Source: Rhodopirellula europaea 6C
Lineage (GTDB): Bacteria > Planctomycetota > Planctomycetia > Pirellulales > Pirellulaceae
Reading direction: 5' to 3'
Length of the DNA: 64,000 nucleotides
Assembly (NCBI RefSeq): GCF_000338295.1
Contig: NZ_ANMO01000154.1
Span: 1 to 64,000, forward strand
Part shown: piece after piece, positions 17,925 through 27,420 of the stretch
How positions within the stretch are numbered: the stretch's first letter is position 1
Layout: every line of letters starts with the position of its first letter
The notes under the pieces: model-generated
Told to the model about the DNA's origin: nothing
The model's input: the letters and a program-made list of their open reading frames with translations, nothing else
Database searches by the model: none
Translations under genes and position numbers: made by a program

Positions 17925-18371
17925 ATGTTGAAACGGCGAAGGATTGCAGTTGTGGGAATTGATCAGCAGTTGAGTTTGGTGTTGTTGATCGGGCTGATGG
18001 TTGGTTGCACCAGCAAGAAGCCTGACGATGGAATGGTTCCGGTGAGCGGCGTTTTAGAAGTGGACGGCCAGCCTGCGGTCGGCGTCGTCATTGAGCTGCA
18101 TCCTCAATCCAATGCACCGTCGCTGGCAAAGGGGATCACATCGGAAGGTGGGCGATTTGAAATCAGCACGCTGACGCAAGGTGATGGAGTGAAACCGGGG
18201 ACGTACGATGTCACCTTCGTATGGAGCGAGTTCAACATTGTGACGCGTTCTCAGGAAGGCGATCGATTGAACGGTCGCTACTCAAAACCTGACCAGTCAT
18301 CCATTCAGTGGACGGTGCCGGACGGAGACTCTTGGGACGCCGGGACGATTCAGTTGTCCAGCAAAAAGTGA
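17925..18371 (+). CDS. Small lipoprotein with transthyretin-like fold
   Basis: The ATG at 17925 lies one base after the DUF1559 stop, although an upstream ATG at 17904 overlapping the prepilin gene is also in frame. The N-terminus is basic and then hydrophobic, ending in MVGC near residue 26, a lipobox that predicts a lipid-anchored protein. The remaining 120 residues show the pattern VSGVLEVDGQPAVGVVIELHP, EGGRFEIST and GVKPGTYDVTFVW, typical of carboxypeptidase-regulatory or transthyretin-like beta-sandwiches. Proteins of this type commonly follow DUF1559 genes in planctomycetes. A structural or anchoring role beside the prepilin is inferred; no enzyme motif is present. Confidence 0.8.
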   Translation: MLKRRRIAVVGIDQQLSLVLLIGLMVGCTSKKPDDGMVPVSGVLEVDGQPAVGVVIELHPQSNAPSLAKGITSEGGRFEISTLTQGDGVKPGTYDVTFVWSEFNIVTRSQEGDRLNGRYSKPDQSSIQWTVPDGDSWDAGTIQLSSKK

Positions 18372-18404
18372 TCGCATTCAAAATCGACGTCGTTGGCGTC
18401 GAAT

Positions 18405-19367
18405 TCACTGAGCGGCTGCGATCACCATCAAGAACAGCAATGCCAAGGCAACCGCACCGCAGATCGTGAGCACGATTTTCGCAGTGGAGTAGGGGGCGGT
18501 TCCCGTCAGGTCCTGCGAGTTTTGCCCGCTGATGACGACTCGGTAGAGCTGATCGTGATAGCGATACGCCATGACATAGGCGGGCAGTGACAAACGCCGA
18601 GTGGTCAGACCTTTAACGACGGTTTCGACGTGAACGTTGCGAAAGCTTGAGCCTGGAATTTGGGTTCCTTCAACGTGCTTCTTTGCCATCAAACGCAACG
18701 CGTCACGGACTTGACGTCGGGCCTGAGATCGTTGGACATCGAATTGCTCTCTCGTCACACCGTCTTCGAGGTTGGGAGTCGCTCGCGCGGTGCGAAGATC
18801 CAGTCGCTGGCTGACGGCAACCGCTTCCGCTTGCGAGAGTCCACGAGATGCGGACACGAGAATGTTTTGAAACACCACATCGGTTTGACCAGAGTGAGGT
18901 GCCCAGCTTGATCGTCGTGAATTGGCGTTGGAGTCTGCGGCCCAACTGATTTTGCACTCGGTGTCGAAGACCCATGCGACCCAGTACAGCGGATGCAGGT
19001 CATCGACGTGCGAAGCGGATGTCAGATCGCTGGGACGGAACCAACCGAGTGAGCCAAGCCATTGCCGGAGAGCACGCTGAGCATCATCGGGCGTCAGCAT
19101 GAAGGGCAGATAGGCTTCGGTTTGTTCCATCGGGTCGACGATGGTTTCGATCTCAACGATTCCATCGCAGAACGAACATCGTGGGGCTTGATGCTCGGGA
19201 TCAAACGCGACCGCAGCACCACAACCCTTGCAACGCAGGATTTTCGCAGCGACTTGCTGTTTTGTGGTTTCGTTTGGAGGTGACGATTGACCACAAATCG
19301 AGCAGCGCAGGTCGCCGTGTTCGAGCGGTGTGTCGCAGCGAGAGCAAACAGAAATGATTTCAGGCAT
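18405..19367 (-). CDS. Zinc-ribbon membrane protein, paralogue of the upstream gene
   Basis: The function is unknown. I start at the ATG at 19367 (MPEIISVCSRC), seven bases after the upstream gene stops. A longer frame to 19541 would overlap that gene and reads as antisense-like. The first 85 residues hold three Cys pairs (CSRC, CSIC, CKGC and CSFC), forming two zinc ribbons. The middle resembles its neighbour: a helix-rich AQRALRQWLGSLGWFRPSDL block, YWVAWVFDTE and SRGLSQAEAVA. The end carries GQNSQDLTGTAPYSTAKIVL and one C-terminal membrane helix. The same NGQTG...P.S..KI ending occurs in the neighbour. The two probably form a heteromeric membrane complex. Confidence 0.82.
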   Translation of the reverse strand: MPEIISVCSRCDTPLEHGDLRCSICGQSSPPNETTKQQVAAKILRCKGCGAAVAFDPEHQAPRCSFCDGIVEIETIVDPMEQTEAYLPFMLTPDDAQRALRQWLGSLGWFRPSDLTSASHVDDLHPLYWVAWVFDTECKISWAADSNANSRRSSWAPHSGQTDVVFQNILVSASRGLSQAEAVAVSQRLDLRTARATPNLEDGVTREQFDVQRSQARRQVRDALRLMAKKHVEGTQIPGSSFRNVHVETVVKGLTTRRLSLPAYVMAYRYHDQLYRVVISGQNSQDLTGTAPYSTAKIVLTICGAVALALLFLMVIAAAQ

Positions 19368-19374
19368 CGTCAAC

Positions 19375-20313
19375 TCACTGCATGGCGGAAAGAAGAACGA
19401 TGGCGGCGATGAACAGCAGCACGGCTCCGACGACCAATGCGATTTTGGTGGTCGATGTGGGCACGCTGCCAGCGACTCGCCCGGTTTGTCCATTGACCAA
19501 AATTTGCACCGGAGGTTGGTTCTCGTCGTAGCGGACGGCAAAGCACCAGATGGGCAGAAGCACGAGGTCGATCACTTCGCGAGAGAGTTGTGTGCGATGT
19601 TCCAGGTTTTGATGGGAATCACCGGGCATGAAGTGTTTCAGTTGCGAACCGACTTTCGCGATTGTTTCGCCATGTGCCAACTGAAAACAAGTCGCTTGGT
19701 CTTTGGAGGGGAGTTCCGCCAGCCAACCGGTGATGATCGATGGTGAATACCGACGAAGGGCTCGCAAATCAAACGGTTCGATCGCTTCCAGTGAATCGTT
19801 GTCGGTGCCTTTGGATGCGGTCACAATCACGTCCAGGACATAGCACGAATGTTGCCCCTCCAGGTTCCGCCATTCGGTTTTGGTGACGGTTCGAGTCCGC
19901 GTGACACGTTTGCCTTTGGAATCGGTCGTCGTGTAGGTTTCCGTCTCCGTGTAGTTCTCACCGATGCTGGCGGAATACTGGGTGTCGGCAACGGCACCAT
20001 ACAAGTACGCTGGCAGATAGACCCCACGTGTGCAGTCTGGTGCGGCTCGTTTGAAATCGGAGCGAGCGAACCAGTGGGCTCTGCCGATCCATTGTTTAAC
20101 CAGCTGTGTGGCTCGTTCTTGGTCCACGACAAACCCAATCGCGAATGTCGGCGTGGGGCGGTTCTTTGACGGAGGACGCTGGATCACCGATGGTGAGGCG
20201 CAATACGGACAAATCGTCGCCAGCATGCCCGACAGACCCGTCAACGCAGCACCACACGATTGACACGCAATCTCCTGCAGTTCAGGTTCGGTCGTCATTT
20301 CCGCGGTGGGCAT
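19375..20313 (-). CDS. Zinc-ribbon membrane protein
   Basis: This 312-residue protein is the first gene of a two-gene operon with its paralogue 7 bases downstream. CQSC (about residue 18) and CPYC (about 36) make one zinc ribbon. ATQLVKQWIGRAHWFARSDFKRA and GVYLPAYLYGAVADTQYSASIG match the core of its partner. A charged TETETYTTTDSKGKRVTRTRTVTKT-like insertion (residues 120-145) is unique to this copy. The end has QILVNGQTGRVAGSVPTSTTKI and then a single membrane helix. Proteins with N-terminal zinc ribbon and this C-terminal pattern are widespread but uncharacterised, and are sometimes mislabelled as replication or helicase proteins. There is no nucleotide-binding motif. Confidence 0.82.
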   Translation of the reverse strand: MPTAEMTTEPELQEIACQSCGAALTGLSGMLATICPYCASPSVIQRPPSKNRPTPTFAIGFVVDQERATQLVKQWIGRAHWFARSDFKRAAPDCTRGVYLPAYLYGAVADTQYSASIGENYTETETYTTTDSKGKRVTRTRTVTKTEWRNLEGQHSCYVLDVIVTASKGTDNDSLEAIEPFDLRALRRYSPSIITGWLAELPSKDQATCFQLAHGETIAKVGSQLKHFMPGDSHQNLEHRTQLSREVIDLVLLPIWCFAVRYDENQPPVQILVNGQTGRVAGSVPTSTTKIALVVGAVLLFIAAIVLLSAMQ

Positions 20314-20778
20314 TCCGGATTGGTCTCGCTTTGGTCAATACGGTCGTTGATGAAAAAGTCGCCAGTGAACAGGCGAGTTTTTTCGCAGGTCGGGGCGCAC
20401 GGCGACTGCATTGATAGCAACAAAAATGGGATTAATCGACACGTGGGCTCTCCAAGTGTCGAAGTCGGCTACGGAGGGAAGGTGTACATGCTTATGGCGG
20501 TTCATCGGTGCTTTCGCGAATGACAGCTTGACGAATAGCTTGAGAGGATACACTCAGGAGGGCTCGCGGGTTTTTGACAGGTTAGTTGTCCTTCCGATGC
20601 GATGGAGCAGTCGAATTGACCAAACTGCGAGGATGGATTTCAATTCCTCTCTGACAAGAGAAGACAAGCGACGTGAGTTTCACTGGATGGGGGCGGAGAA
20701 GTTTTTTAACTTCCGCTGGAGAATTGTGTCCCTTGTCTCCGCATTGAAGTGGCAAACTGTCGGTGACATTGACGCATC
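20314..20778. other. Intergenic region between divergent genes
   Basis: The zinc-ribbon operon and the histidine kinase gene diverge from this 465-base stretch. Short frames (for example 20411-20845 plus) do not resemble proteins and run into the kinase gene out of frame. Local T-runs near 20380 and 20570 suggest promoters, but no defined site could be read. Confidence 0.35.
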
Positions 20779-23184
20779 GTGGCCCGTCTCGGTGACGTCG
20801 CCCAGTTCGAAGCGTTCTTTCACGCGAGGATGGAAGCACGGGTGAATTCGACCGCAACGACCGAAAATCAACGAAGCCTGACTCGCAGTTTGGTCAATCC
20901 ACTCGCGGTTGCCGTGGTGATGATCGTGCTGATCATCAGTGGGGTGATCGCATTTCACAACATCCGTGAATTGCAGGAAACGCGACTCAAAGTTGGTTTG
21001 ACGCTGAAAGTTTTGGCGTCTTTGGCGGAGATCGAGGGCGCCGTGATGGATGCCGAACGTGGGCAACGGGACTACTTGATCACGGGCGATCAGCGGCATT
21101 TGGAACCTTTCGAGGAAGCTGTCAAACGCACGACGCAGAGCCTTGATCAATTCGAGAAGCTGACTCAAGACCATGCGGTCCAGCGAGCCAAGTTCGACTT
21201 ACTTCGGGACAATGTCGAAGATCGAATCACGCATCTCAATGCGGTGTTGGATATTCGAGCCGAAGAAGGTCCCGAAGCTGCTCGCGACGCCGTGATCCTG
21301 AATTTAGATCAGAACTTGATGGGCAAGATCGACGATCTGGCGATCTCGATGCGAAAGATCGAAGAGGATCTGTTGGTTGTCCGCGAAGCAATGGCGACGC
21401 GAGCTTATCGCAGCGGGATTGTGACCTCGGTTTCGTCCACGTTGATCGGTCTGATTCTCGTTGGCAGCGTGCTGTATCTGCTGGAACGCAATCGCCGGAA
21501 GGCGGAACGGGATGCGTTGATGTTGAACGCGACTCGGGAGCGAGTTCAGTTGGCGTTGGATGCGGCGGAAATGGGAGCTTGGAATATCGACCCCGAGACG
21601 AGCGCCCTTCAAACCGACGAACGTTATCGCCGCATTCATGGTGTCGAACAGAAGGAAATGACGTTCGAGGATTCGTTGAAACGGATTCACCCGGATGATC
21701 GAGCGAGGGTTCGGCAAGCGGTGCGAGCATCGATGTCACCGTTGGACCCCTCGCCTTATTCGGTTGAATACCGTGTCGTTCACCGGGACGGTTCTATCCG
21801 TTGGGTATCGAGCAAGGGGATCGCTCGGGCTAGCCGACGCCGCGGCAAAGCGGTGTTGACCAGTTTCGATGGAACGGTCGCGGACGTGACCGAACGCAAA
21901 CGCCAAGAGGAACGTTTGCAACGAAGCGAGCAAATCGCGTTGGCGGCCAATCAATCCAAGAGCGAGTTCTTGGCCAACATGAGCCATGAGATTCGGACTC
22001 CCATGGCGGCCATTCTCGGTTACGCGGATGTTTTGCTTGGTCACTTGGAAGACCCCGACAATCGCAATTGCGTGATGATCATCAAACGCAACGGTGAGCA
22101 CTTGTTGTCGTTGATCAACGATATTCTCGACTTGTCTCGCATCGAGGCTGGCAAGCTCAGCGTGGACGCGGAGTCGGTTCCGTTGCCGCGATTGGTGGGC
22201 GACATCCAGTCTTTGATGCAGGTCCGTGCGGACGAGAAAAATGTCGACTTCCAAGTCGAGTTTGAAGGTCGCGTTCCACAATCGATCGAGACCGATCCAA
22301 CTCGCCTGCGTCAAGTGTTGATCAACTTGATTGGCAACGCGATCAAGTTCACTGACGAAGGCAAGGTGGGATTGAAGGTTCGCTTCATGAAAGGGGCCGA
22401 TCCTCCGGTCGTCGAGTTCTCGATTGTCGACACCGGGATCGGTATCAGCAAAGAACAGCAGGACCGATTGTTCAAACCGTTTTCGCAAGGCGATGCGTCG
22501 GTGACGCGAAAATATGGTGGCAGTGGCTTGGGGCTGGCTATCAGTCAACGATTGATCGAGATGATGGACGGCGAGATGTCGCTGGAAAGCGAGCTCGGCG
22601 AAGGGTCAACGTTCTTTGTCCGGTTGCCGGTTCATTCGGTCGAAGGCATCGAGCTGGTGACACCCGATTTGGTCAAACAACCATCGCGTCCGGAGGAGTT
22701 GCTCGCGGAAACTCCGAAATTGGACTGCCGCGTTTTGGTGGTCGATGATCGCAGAGATGTTCGCCACATCAGTCAACACTTCCTCGAAAAAGCGGGAGCG
22801 AAAGTTGACACGGCAGAAGATGGTCAGCAAGGCATGGACGCTGCCGTTCAAGCTCGTGACTCGGGGCATCCATACGACTTGATCGTGATGGACATGCAGA
22901 TGCCCGTCGTCGATGGGCTGCAAGCGACCGCGCTTCTGCGTTCGGCGGGGATTGATTGGCCGATCATTGCGCTCACCGCCGACGCGATGAAAGGTGACCG
23001 CGATCGGTGCCTCAACGGCGGGTGCGACGACTATCTGTCCAAACCCATCGACCACGTCAAATTGGTTAGCATGGTCGCCAACTACACCCAAGAAATGGAT
23101 GTGAGCGAGTTGGTTGAACGTCGCTATTTGCGAGCCAATCAGTTGCAACAAAAGATCGAACGCGAAGGCCGGGCACGATCTTGA
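20779..23184 (+). CDS. Hybrid sensor histidine kinase (CHASE3-PAS-HisKA-HATPase-REC)
   Basis: This membrane kinase senses an external or membrane signal and passes phosphate to its own receiver. Residues 42-60 and 213-235 are membrane helices flanking a CHASE3 domain (ERGQRDYLITGD). A PAS fold spans about 255-375. HisKA carries His403 in MSHEIRTPM. The ATPase has NLIGNAIKF, DTGIGIS and GGSGLGLAIS. A REC domain (about 651-770) has acids in VVDD, phosphoacceptor Asp705 in LIVMDMQMP and Lys755 in LSKPI. No Hpt domain is present, so a separate phosphotransfer protein is needed. The start may be 51 bases later (ATG 20830). No output partner lies beside it. Confidence 0.93.
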   Translation: MARLGDVAQFEAFFHARMEARVNSTATTENQRSLTRSLVNPLAVAVVMIVLIISGVIAFHNIRELQETRLKVGLTLKVLASLAEIEGAVMDAERGQRDYLITGDQRHLEPFEEAVKRTTQSLDQFEKLTQDHAVQRAKFDLLRDNVEDRITHLNAVLDIRAEEGPEAARDAVILNLDQNLMGKIDDLAISMRKIEEDLLVVREAMATRAYRSGIVTSVSSTLIGLILVGSVLYLLERNRRKAERDALMLNATRERVQLALDAAEMGAWNIDPETSALQTDERYRRIHGVEQKEMTFEDSLKRIHPDDRARVRQAVRASMSPLDPSPYSVEYRVVHRDGSIRWVSSKGIARASRRRGKAVLTSFDGTVADVTERKRQEERLQRSEQIALAANQSKSEFLANMSHEIRTPMAAILGYADVLLGHLEDPDNRNCVMIIKRNGEHLLSLINDILDLSRIEAGKLSVDAESVPLPRLVGDIQSLMQVRADEKNVDFQVEFEGRVPQSIETDPTRLRQVLINLIGNAIKFTDEGKVGLKVRFMKGADPPVVEFSIVDTGIGISKEQQDRLFKPFSQGDASVTRKYGGSGLGLAISQRLIEMMDGEMSLESELGEGSTFFVRLPVHSVEGIELVTPDLVKQPSRPEELLAETPKLDCRVLVVDDRRDVRHISQHFLEKAGAKVDTAEDGQQGMDAAVQARDSGHPYDLIVMDMQMPVVDGLQATALLRSAGIDWPIIALTADAMKGDRDRCLNGGCDDYLSKPIDHVKLVSMVANYTQEMDVSELVERRYLRANQLQQKIEREGRARS

Positions 23185-23226
23185 TTCAGAAGCTGCGTTT
23201 GCGTCCAACTGGCAGATCAACAAGGC

Positions 23227-23976
23227 CTACAAGAACGCGTTGACCAGGGCAGCCAAGGCGGCACCGGTGAGCGGCCCCAGCACGGGAACCCAGGCGTAGG
23301 CCCAATCGCTCCCTTGTTTTCCCTTGAGCGGTAGCAAGGCATGAATCAATCGCGGACCGAGGTCACGGGCTGGGTTGATCGCGTAGCCGGTGGTTCCGCC
23401 CAGCGACAAACCGATGCCGAACACGAGCAAGCCGACGGGCAGCAAACCAATCGAGCCTAGTCCGAGCACCGGGTCCGTGTCGACCGGTTCCGGTCCAGAG
23501 CTGAAGCCGGGAGCAACCATCAAGAAGATGGGCAAAATCAAAGCGAAGGTGCCAATCATTTCGCAGACAAACGCTTGTGGAAGTTTGCGAATGCTCGGTG
23601 CGGTGCTGAAACAGGCCAGCATGCTATCGGGGTCATCTGACGCTTCGCGAAAATGTTCGCGGTAGAAGACATAGACCAGAACTGCTCCGGCCATGGCACC
23701 CAACATTTGAGCCCCGATGTACCCGCCACTATCGAGTAGGCCGAATTCTTTGTCGGCCCAGTACATCGCAAAGGTGACGGCTGGATTCAGGTGTGCGCCA
23801 CTGAATTCGCTGGCGCAGAACGCTCCGATGAAAACGCCGATGCCCCATCCTGCGGCAATCACAATCCAGCCTCCGTTGTTCCCGTTTGTCTTTGGCAGAA
23901 CGACGTTCGCGACCACTCCATTGCCAAACAAGATCAGGAACATCGTCCCAATAAACTCTGCGACGTACGGATGCAT
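23227..23976 (-). CDS. MIP-family aquaglyceroporin (GlpF-like)
   Basis: This inner-membrane channel passes glycerol or other small polyols and water. Six membrane helices and both half-helices are visible, with NPA boxes at residues 64-66 (AHLNPAVTF) and 201-203 (YAINPARDLGPR). Asp205 directly after the second NPAR box is the residue that marks glycerol facilitators rather than strict water channels. The ATG at 23976 is preferred over the upstream ATG at 24042 because AAGGTGG lies just before it and the family normally begins with a short EFIGT stretch. Length 249 is normal. No glycerol kinase gene is adjacent, so the solute remains uncertain. Confidence 0.9.
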   Translation of the reverse strand: MHPYVAEFIGTMFLILFGNGVVANVVLPKTNGNNGGWIVIAAGWGIGVFIGAFCASEFSGAHLNPAVTFAMYWADKEFGLLDSGGYIGAQMLGAMAGAVLVYVFYREHFREASDDPDSMLACFSTAPSIRKLPQAFVCEMIGTFALILPIFLMVAPGFSSGPEPVDTDPVLGLGSIGLLPVGLLVFGIGLSLGGTTGYAINPARDLGPRLIHALLPLKGKQGSDWAYAWVPVLGPLTGAALAALVNAFL

Positions 23977-24104
23977 GGTTCCACCTTTCTTCAGTTTCAA
24001 TGTGACTGGCAAGACGCTGGAACGCGAGGGTTTGGTAGCCAATCCGCTTCAGCTCCAACGGTTCACTGAATGAGAGGGGGCCTCCGATTTTCGGTGAACT
24101 GGCA

Positions 24105-24860
24105 CTAACCTAACGTTTGGCCGCCATCGACGGGGAGCAGTTGGCCGGTTGTCATGCTGGTTCCCGTCGCAAAGAACAGCACCGCATCGGCGATGTCTTC
24201 TGGCTGAGATGCCTTGGGCAGCGGGTAGTCTGCGACCATCTCCTCGAGGTCCCAATTGGGATTTCCCTGACGAATCCAACGGCTGTCGATTGGGCCGGGG
24301 CACACGGCGTTGACGCGAATTTTGGGAGCGAGGGATCGAGCCAGCGATTTCGTGAGCGTGTTCAAGCCACCTTTGCTGGCACAATACGCGATCGAGGAAC
24401 CTGAACCGGTGATCCCCGCGACGGAGCTGACATTGACGACGGAGCCACCGTCGCCTTCGCGAAGCAATGCAGCGGCGGCCCGCGTGACAAAGAAGGGACC
24501 TTTCAAGTTCACGCCGAGAATGCGGTCCCACATCGGCTCGGTGAGCGTTTCGAGAGCGGAATGTTCAATGAACTCGGTAGTTGCCGCGTTGTTGATCAGG
24601 CAATCCAGTCGTCCGAAGGTTTCGCCAATCTGATGGACCATCGCGCGGACATCTTCATCGACCGACACATCGCATCGGACCAACATGGATTTCGCGCCGA
24701 GGGCTTCCACATCGGCGGCGGTTTGTTTGGCCTCCGCCTCGCTGCGTGAATAGTTGACGACAACATCGTGACCTTGCCGGGCCAGTCCAATCGCACAGGC
24801 TCGGCCCACACCGGTGGCTGCGCCGGTGACTAAAGCAACGGGACGTGATGAAGAAGACAT
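24105..24860 (-). CDS. Short-chain dehydrogenase/reductase
   Basis: A cytosolic NAD(P)-dependent oxidoreductase of the classical SDR family. The cofactor loop TGAATGVGRACAIG begins at residue 12, the NNAA motif lies at 90-93, and the catalytic Ser145/146, Tyr159 and Lys163 sit in VVNVSSVAG and AYCASKGG. PGPIDSRW after the active site is typical of SDR enzymes with broad alcohol or 3-ketoacyl substrates. Arg near the Rossmann loop (NYSRSEAEA) suggests NADP preference. Length 251 is standard. It sits 53 bases downstream of mrp on the same strand and may be cotranscribed, but this does not reveal the substrate. Confidence 0.9.
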   Translation of the reverse strand: MSSSSRPVALVTGAATGVGRACAIGLARQGHDVVVNYSRSEAEAKQTAADVEALGAKSMLVRCDVSVDEDVRAMVHQIGETFGRLDCLINNAATTEFIEHSALETLTEPMWDRILGVNLKGPFFVTRAAAALLREGDGGSVVNVSSVAGITGSGSSIAYCASKGGLNTLTKSLARSLAPKIRVNAVCPGPIDSRWIRQGNPNWDLEEMVADYPLPKASQPEDIADAVLFFATGTSMTTGQLLPVDGGQTLG

Positions 24861-24913
24861 CGAGAACTCGGTGGGAATCGAAGAAGGCAGTCGAAATCAA
24901 ACGGATCGCTGAA

Positions 24914-26044
24914 CTACAGCGTCGGCAACGAAGCTTTGGGCGGTGCCGAAGCGGCTTTCGCGGCCAGGTTGCGAACCAACGAGCGAGCGACTTGGTCGAA
25001 CGGTGCGCGGGCACGATGATCGTTCGCGAGAACCTCGGCCAATTTGCCCGCGTCACCGGCTTCGCGAAGTGTGATGTCGATGGGCAATCCGCCCAAGTAC
25101 GGAACGGTGAGTTCTTCGGCTTTGTCGCGAGCTCCACCACGACCAAAGATGTCGTAGGTCTTGCCGCAATCCGGGCAAGTGAAGCCGCTCATGTTTTCCA
25201 CCATGCCAGCGATTGGAATGTTGACTTTGCGGAACATGCTGATGGCTTTGACCGCATCCAACAAAGCGACCTCTTGCGGGGTGCAAACCACGACGGCACC
25301 CGTGATCGGGATCGCTTGCGAAAGCGTCAACGCGATGTCGCCGGTGCCCGGTGGCATGTCGATGACCAAGTAGTCCAGTTCGCCCCAGGACGTGTCACGC
25401 AGGAATTGTTGGATCGAACCGTGCAGCATCGGACCACGCCAAATCACGGCCTGGTCAGGTTCCAGCAAGAAACCCATCGACATGACGGGCATTGCACCTT
25501 CGGTTTCGGGTGGGACTCCTGATTCGCCGTTGGGGCCGAGCCGAATCGGTTCGATCTTTTTGTCTTCGGAGATGGCGGGTCGGCCGGACAGTCCGAGAAG
25601 GTGTGGAACGCTGGGGCCGTACACATCGGCGTCCATCAGGCCAACGTTGGCACCCAACCGACGAAGCGTCAAAGCCAACGATGCCGCCACGGTGCTCTTG
25701 CCGACGCCGCCTTTGCCGCTGCCGACCAAGATCACGCTTTTGGCTTTCAAGCCGACTTGGCCCAGTCGAGCTGGCGGGCGAGCGTGAACTGGCGTTTGCA
25801 CCTCGATCGTTTTTCCAGGTGCCACGGTCAGGGCCAGATCGCGAATCGTGTCCGCGATCTCATCGGCGATGGGTTGGCAGTGGGATGTGATTCCGACGGA
25901 CATTTTGAGCGTGTCGCCATCCAGCGTGATTTCGCCCAATTGCCCGGTGCTTTGGATCGGTCGTCCGGTTTCAGGATCCGGGTGTTGGCCGATTCGTTCG
26001 CGAAGAGAGGCGATCAGGGCGTCGGGTTCGACGGGAGTCGTCAT
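24914..26044 (-). CDS. apbC: Mrp/ApbC-type iron-sulfur cluster carrier ATPase
   Basis: Mrp/ApbC proteins carry 4Fe-4S clusters to target enzymes in the cytosol. The N-terminal 85 residues form a MIP18/DUF59-like domain (LGEITLDGDTLKMSVGITS). The deviant Walker A motif of the SIMIBI class, GSGKGGVGKST, spans 108-118. DADVYGPSVPHLLG and DYLVIDMPPGTGD are the switch and Walker B regions. A CPDC motif near residue 280 holds the cluster at the dimer interface. Length 376 matches the family. The SDR gene follows 53 bases later on the same strand. Confidence 0.94.
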   Translation of the reverse strand: MTTPVEPDALIASLRERIGQHPDPETGRPIQSTGQLGEITLDGDTLKMSVGITSHCQPIADEIADTIRDLALTVAPGKTIEVQTPVHARPPARLGQVGLKAKSVILVGSGKGGVGKSTVAASLALTLRRLGANVGLMDADVYGPSVPHLLGLSGRPAISEDKKIEPIRLGPNGESGVPPETEGAMPVMSMGFLLEPDQAVIWRGPMLHGSIQQFLRDTSWGELDYLVIDMPPGTGDIALTLSQAIPITGAVVVCTPQEVALLDAVKAISMFRKVNIPIAGMVENMSGFTCPDCGKTYDIFGRGGARDKAEELTVPYLGGLPIDITLREAGDAGKLAEVLANDHRARAPFDQVARSLVRNLAAKAASAPPKASLPTL

Positions 26045-26082
26045 TTCAAAAACCAGGGGCGATCAAGACCAAGGAAGTGGTG

Positions 26083-27420
26083 TCACGAGTTGGCATCCAG
26101 CAATTCGCCGATGTCCAGCAAGTGAACTTGGCGTCCGCCATCGTTCTGGTCAACCGCGTGCGGACTGTCGATGGCAACGGTGCGTCCATCGGGGCTGCAT
26201 CGCGGGTGTGTGTCGCAACGCCATTCGCCGGTGTAGCGTTTGGGTGATGGGAAATGCCCCAGATCAAATCGTCGGTCGCTGGGAACGTGATACAGATAAA
26301 CCGTTTGGCGCCGGGACTTGCTCGGGTAGGTATCGTTCAGGATCCAATCCCCGTAGTCGCCAGCCAAGTAAGTGTTGTGCCCGTTGGTTGGCATCTTGCC
26401 GCCCCCGACCGGTCGAACGAGATTGGTTTGATCTTCAAAGACATAGAAACCATTGGGTTTGCCGGCGGGCCGGGTCCACATGGTCACGGCATCATCGCCT
26501 TTCCAAATGAAGTGCGATGTGTAGCCGGATGGATCGAGCACATGCAGGTCTGAGCCGTCCATGTTGGCGGTCAACATTCGCGTGACAAATCCGCCTTTGT
26601 ACTGCAGTGTCGACGGATCGAACTCGGGGCGATATCGATGCAGCACAATGAAACGGGTGCCGGATGGGTTGATCAGAAGATGATTGAAGTAGTGCCACGC
26701 TTCGGCATGTTTGTCGCCATCGGGCCAAGGCAATTGAGCAACCTGGGCCAACGACAGAATCAATTCGCTGCGGCCGGTTTGCAGATCGACCCGCCACACG
26801 CCGGACTCTTCCGGGGCTCGCTCGTCCACGTGGGGATCGGCCAAACCGGAGTAACCGTAGCCTGGCCGGAGGTTGTTGATTCGCCGGAAATCGGCTGACA
26901 AACCGGTCCGTCCGTCCTGGCTGATCGTATAGATCGGCCGATCGATTGTTTTCGTCTGTCCCGATTCTAGATCGCGGATTCGGCACACGAACCGGTCGCC
27001 ATCTTGGTCGTTCCAGAGAACGCGTTTGCCGTCTTGGCCGACGAACTGCAGCATGCAGCCTTGCTGCCACCCCCACGCTTGACTGGTGCCCAACGGGATC
27101 CATTGATCGTTGTTGGCGGTGTCCACGTATCCGACTCCGATGCGATCCTCGGCATTGGGGCTGCGGCCTTCGAAGTCGACTTCGTTGGACAGCACGAAGC
27201 GGCCGGTGGGATCGAATTCTTGTTTGTCGTAGTAGCCAAACCAGTGAAATTTGGGACCGTGAGTGATCGTCCGCGTCGGCACAAAGGTTTCCAGCGGACC
27301 GGTCTCGCTAGCGGGTTCCTTCGCGAAAGCCATGGAGGACGAACTCGCCAGCAAGGCGGATCCGGCGGCAAGATTGGTCGCGAGAAATTGGCGGCGGGGC
27401 AGGGGATTCAAGCGTGGCAT
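26083..27420 (-). CDS. Tat-exported beta-propeller protein of unknown function
   Basis: The ATG at 27420 puts RRQFLATNLAAGSALLASSSSM directly after the start as a Tat signal; the longer frame to 27513 would hide it. The mature protein appears to be a TolB-like propeller: repeated units begin with forms such as YYDKQEFDPTGRFV, AWGWQQGCMLQFV, RVLWNDQDGDRFV, ISQDGRTGL and HPRCSPDGRTVAIDS. The WQQGCMLQ signature recurs in uncharacterised secreted proteins of Planctomycetes and Bacteroidetes related to oligogalacturonate-lyase-like propellers. No lyase residues can be assigned. It stands alone, 38 bases downstream-to-upstream of mrp on the same strand, so readthrough is possible. Confidence 0.78.
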   Translation of the reverse strand: MPRLNPLPRRQFLATNLAAGSALLASSSSMAFAKEPASETGPLETFVPTRTITHGPKFHWFGYYDKQEFDPTGRFVLSNEVDFEGRSPNAEDRIGVGYVDTANNDQWIPLGTSQAWGWQQGCMLQFVGQDGKRVLWNDQDGDRFVCRIRDLESGQTKTIDRPIYTISQDGRTGLSADFRRINNLRPGYGYSGLADPHVDERAPEESGVWRVDLQTGRSELILSLAQVAQLPWPDGDKHAEAWHYFNHLLINPSGTRFIVLHRYRPEFDPSTLQYKGGFVTRMLTANMDGSDLHVLDPSGYTSHFIWKGDDAVTMWTRPAGKPNGFYVFEDQTNLVRPVGGGKMPTNGHNTYLAGDYGDWILNDTYPSKSRRQTVYLYHVPSDRRFDLGHFPSPKRYTGEWRCDTHPRCSPDGRTVAIDSPHAVDQNDGGRQVHLLDIGELLDANS

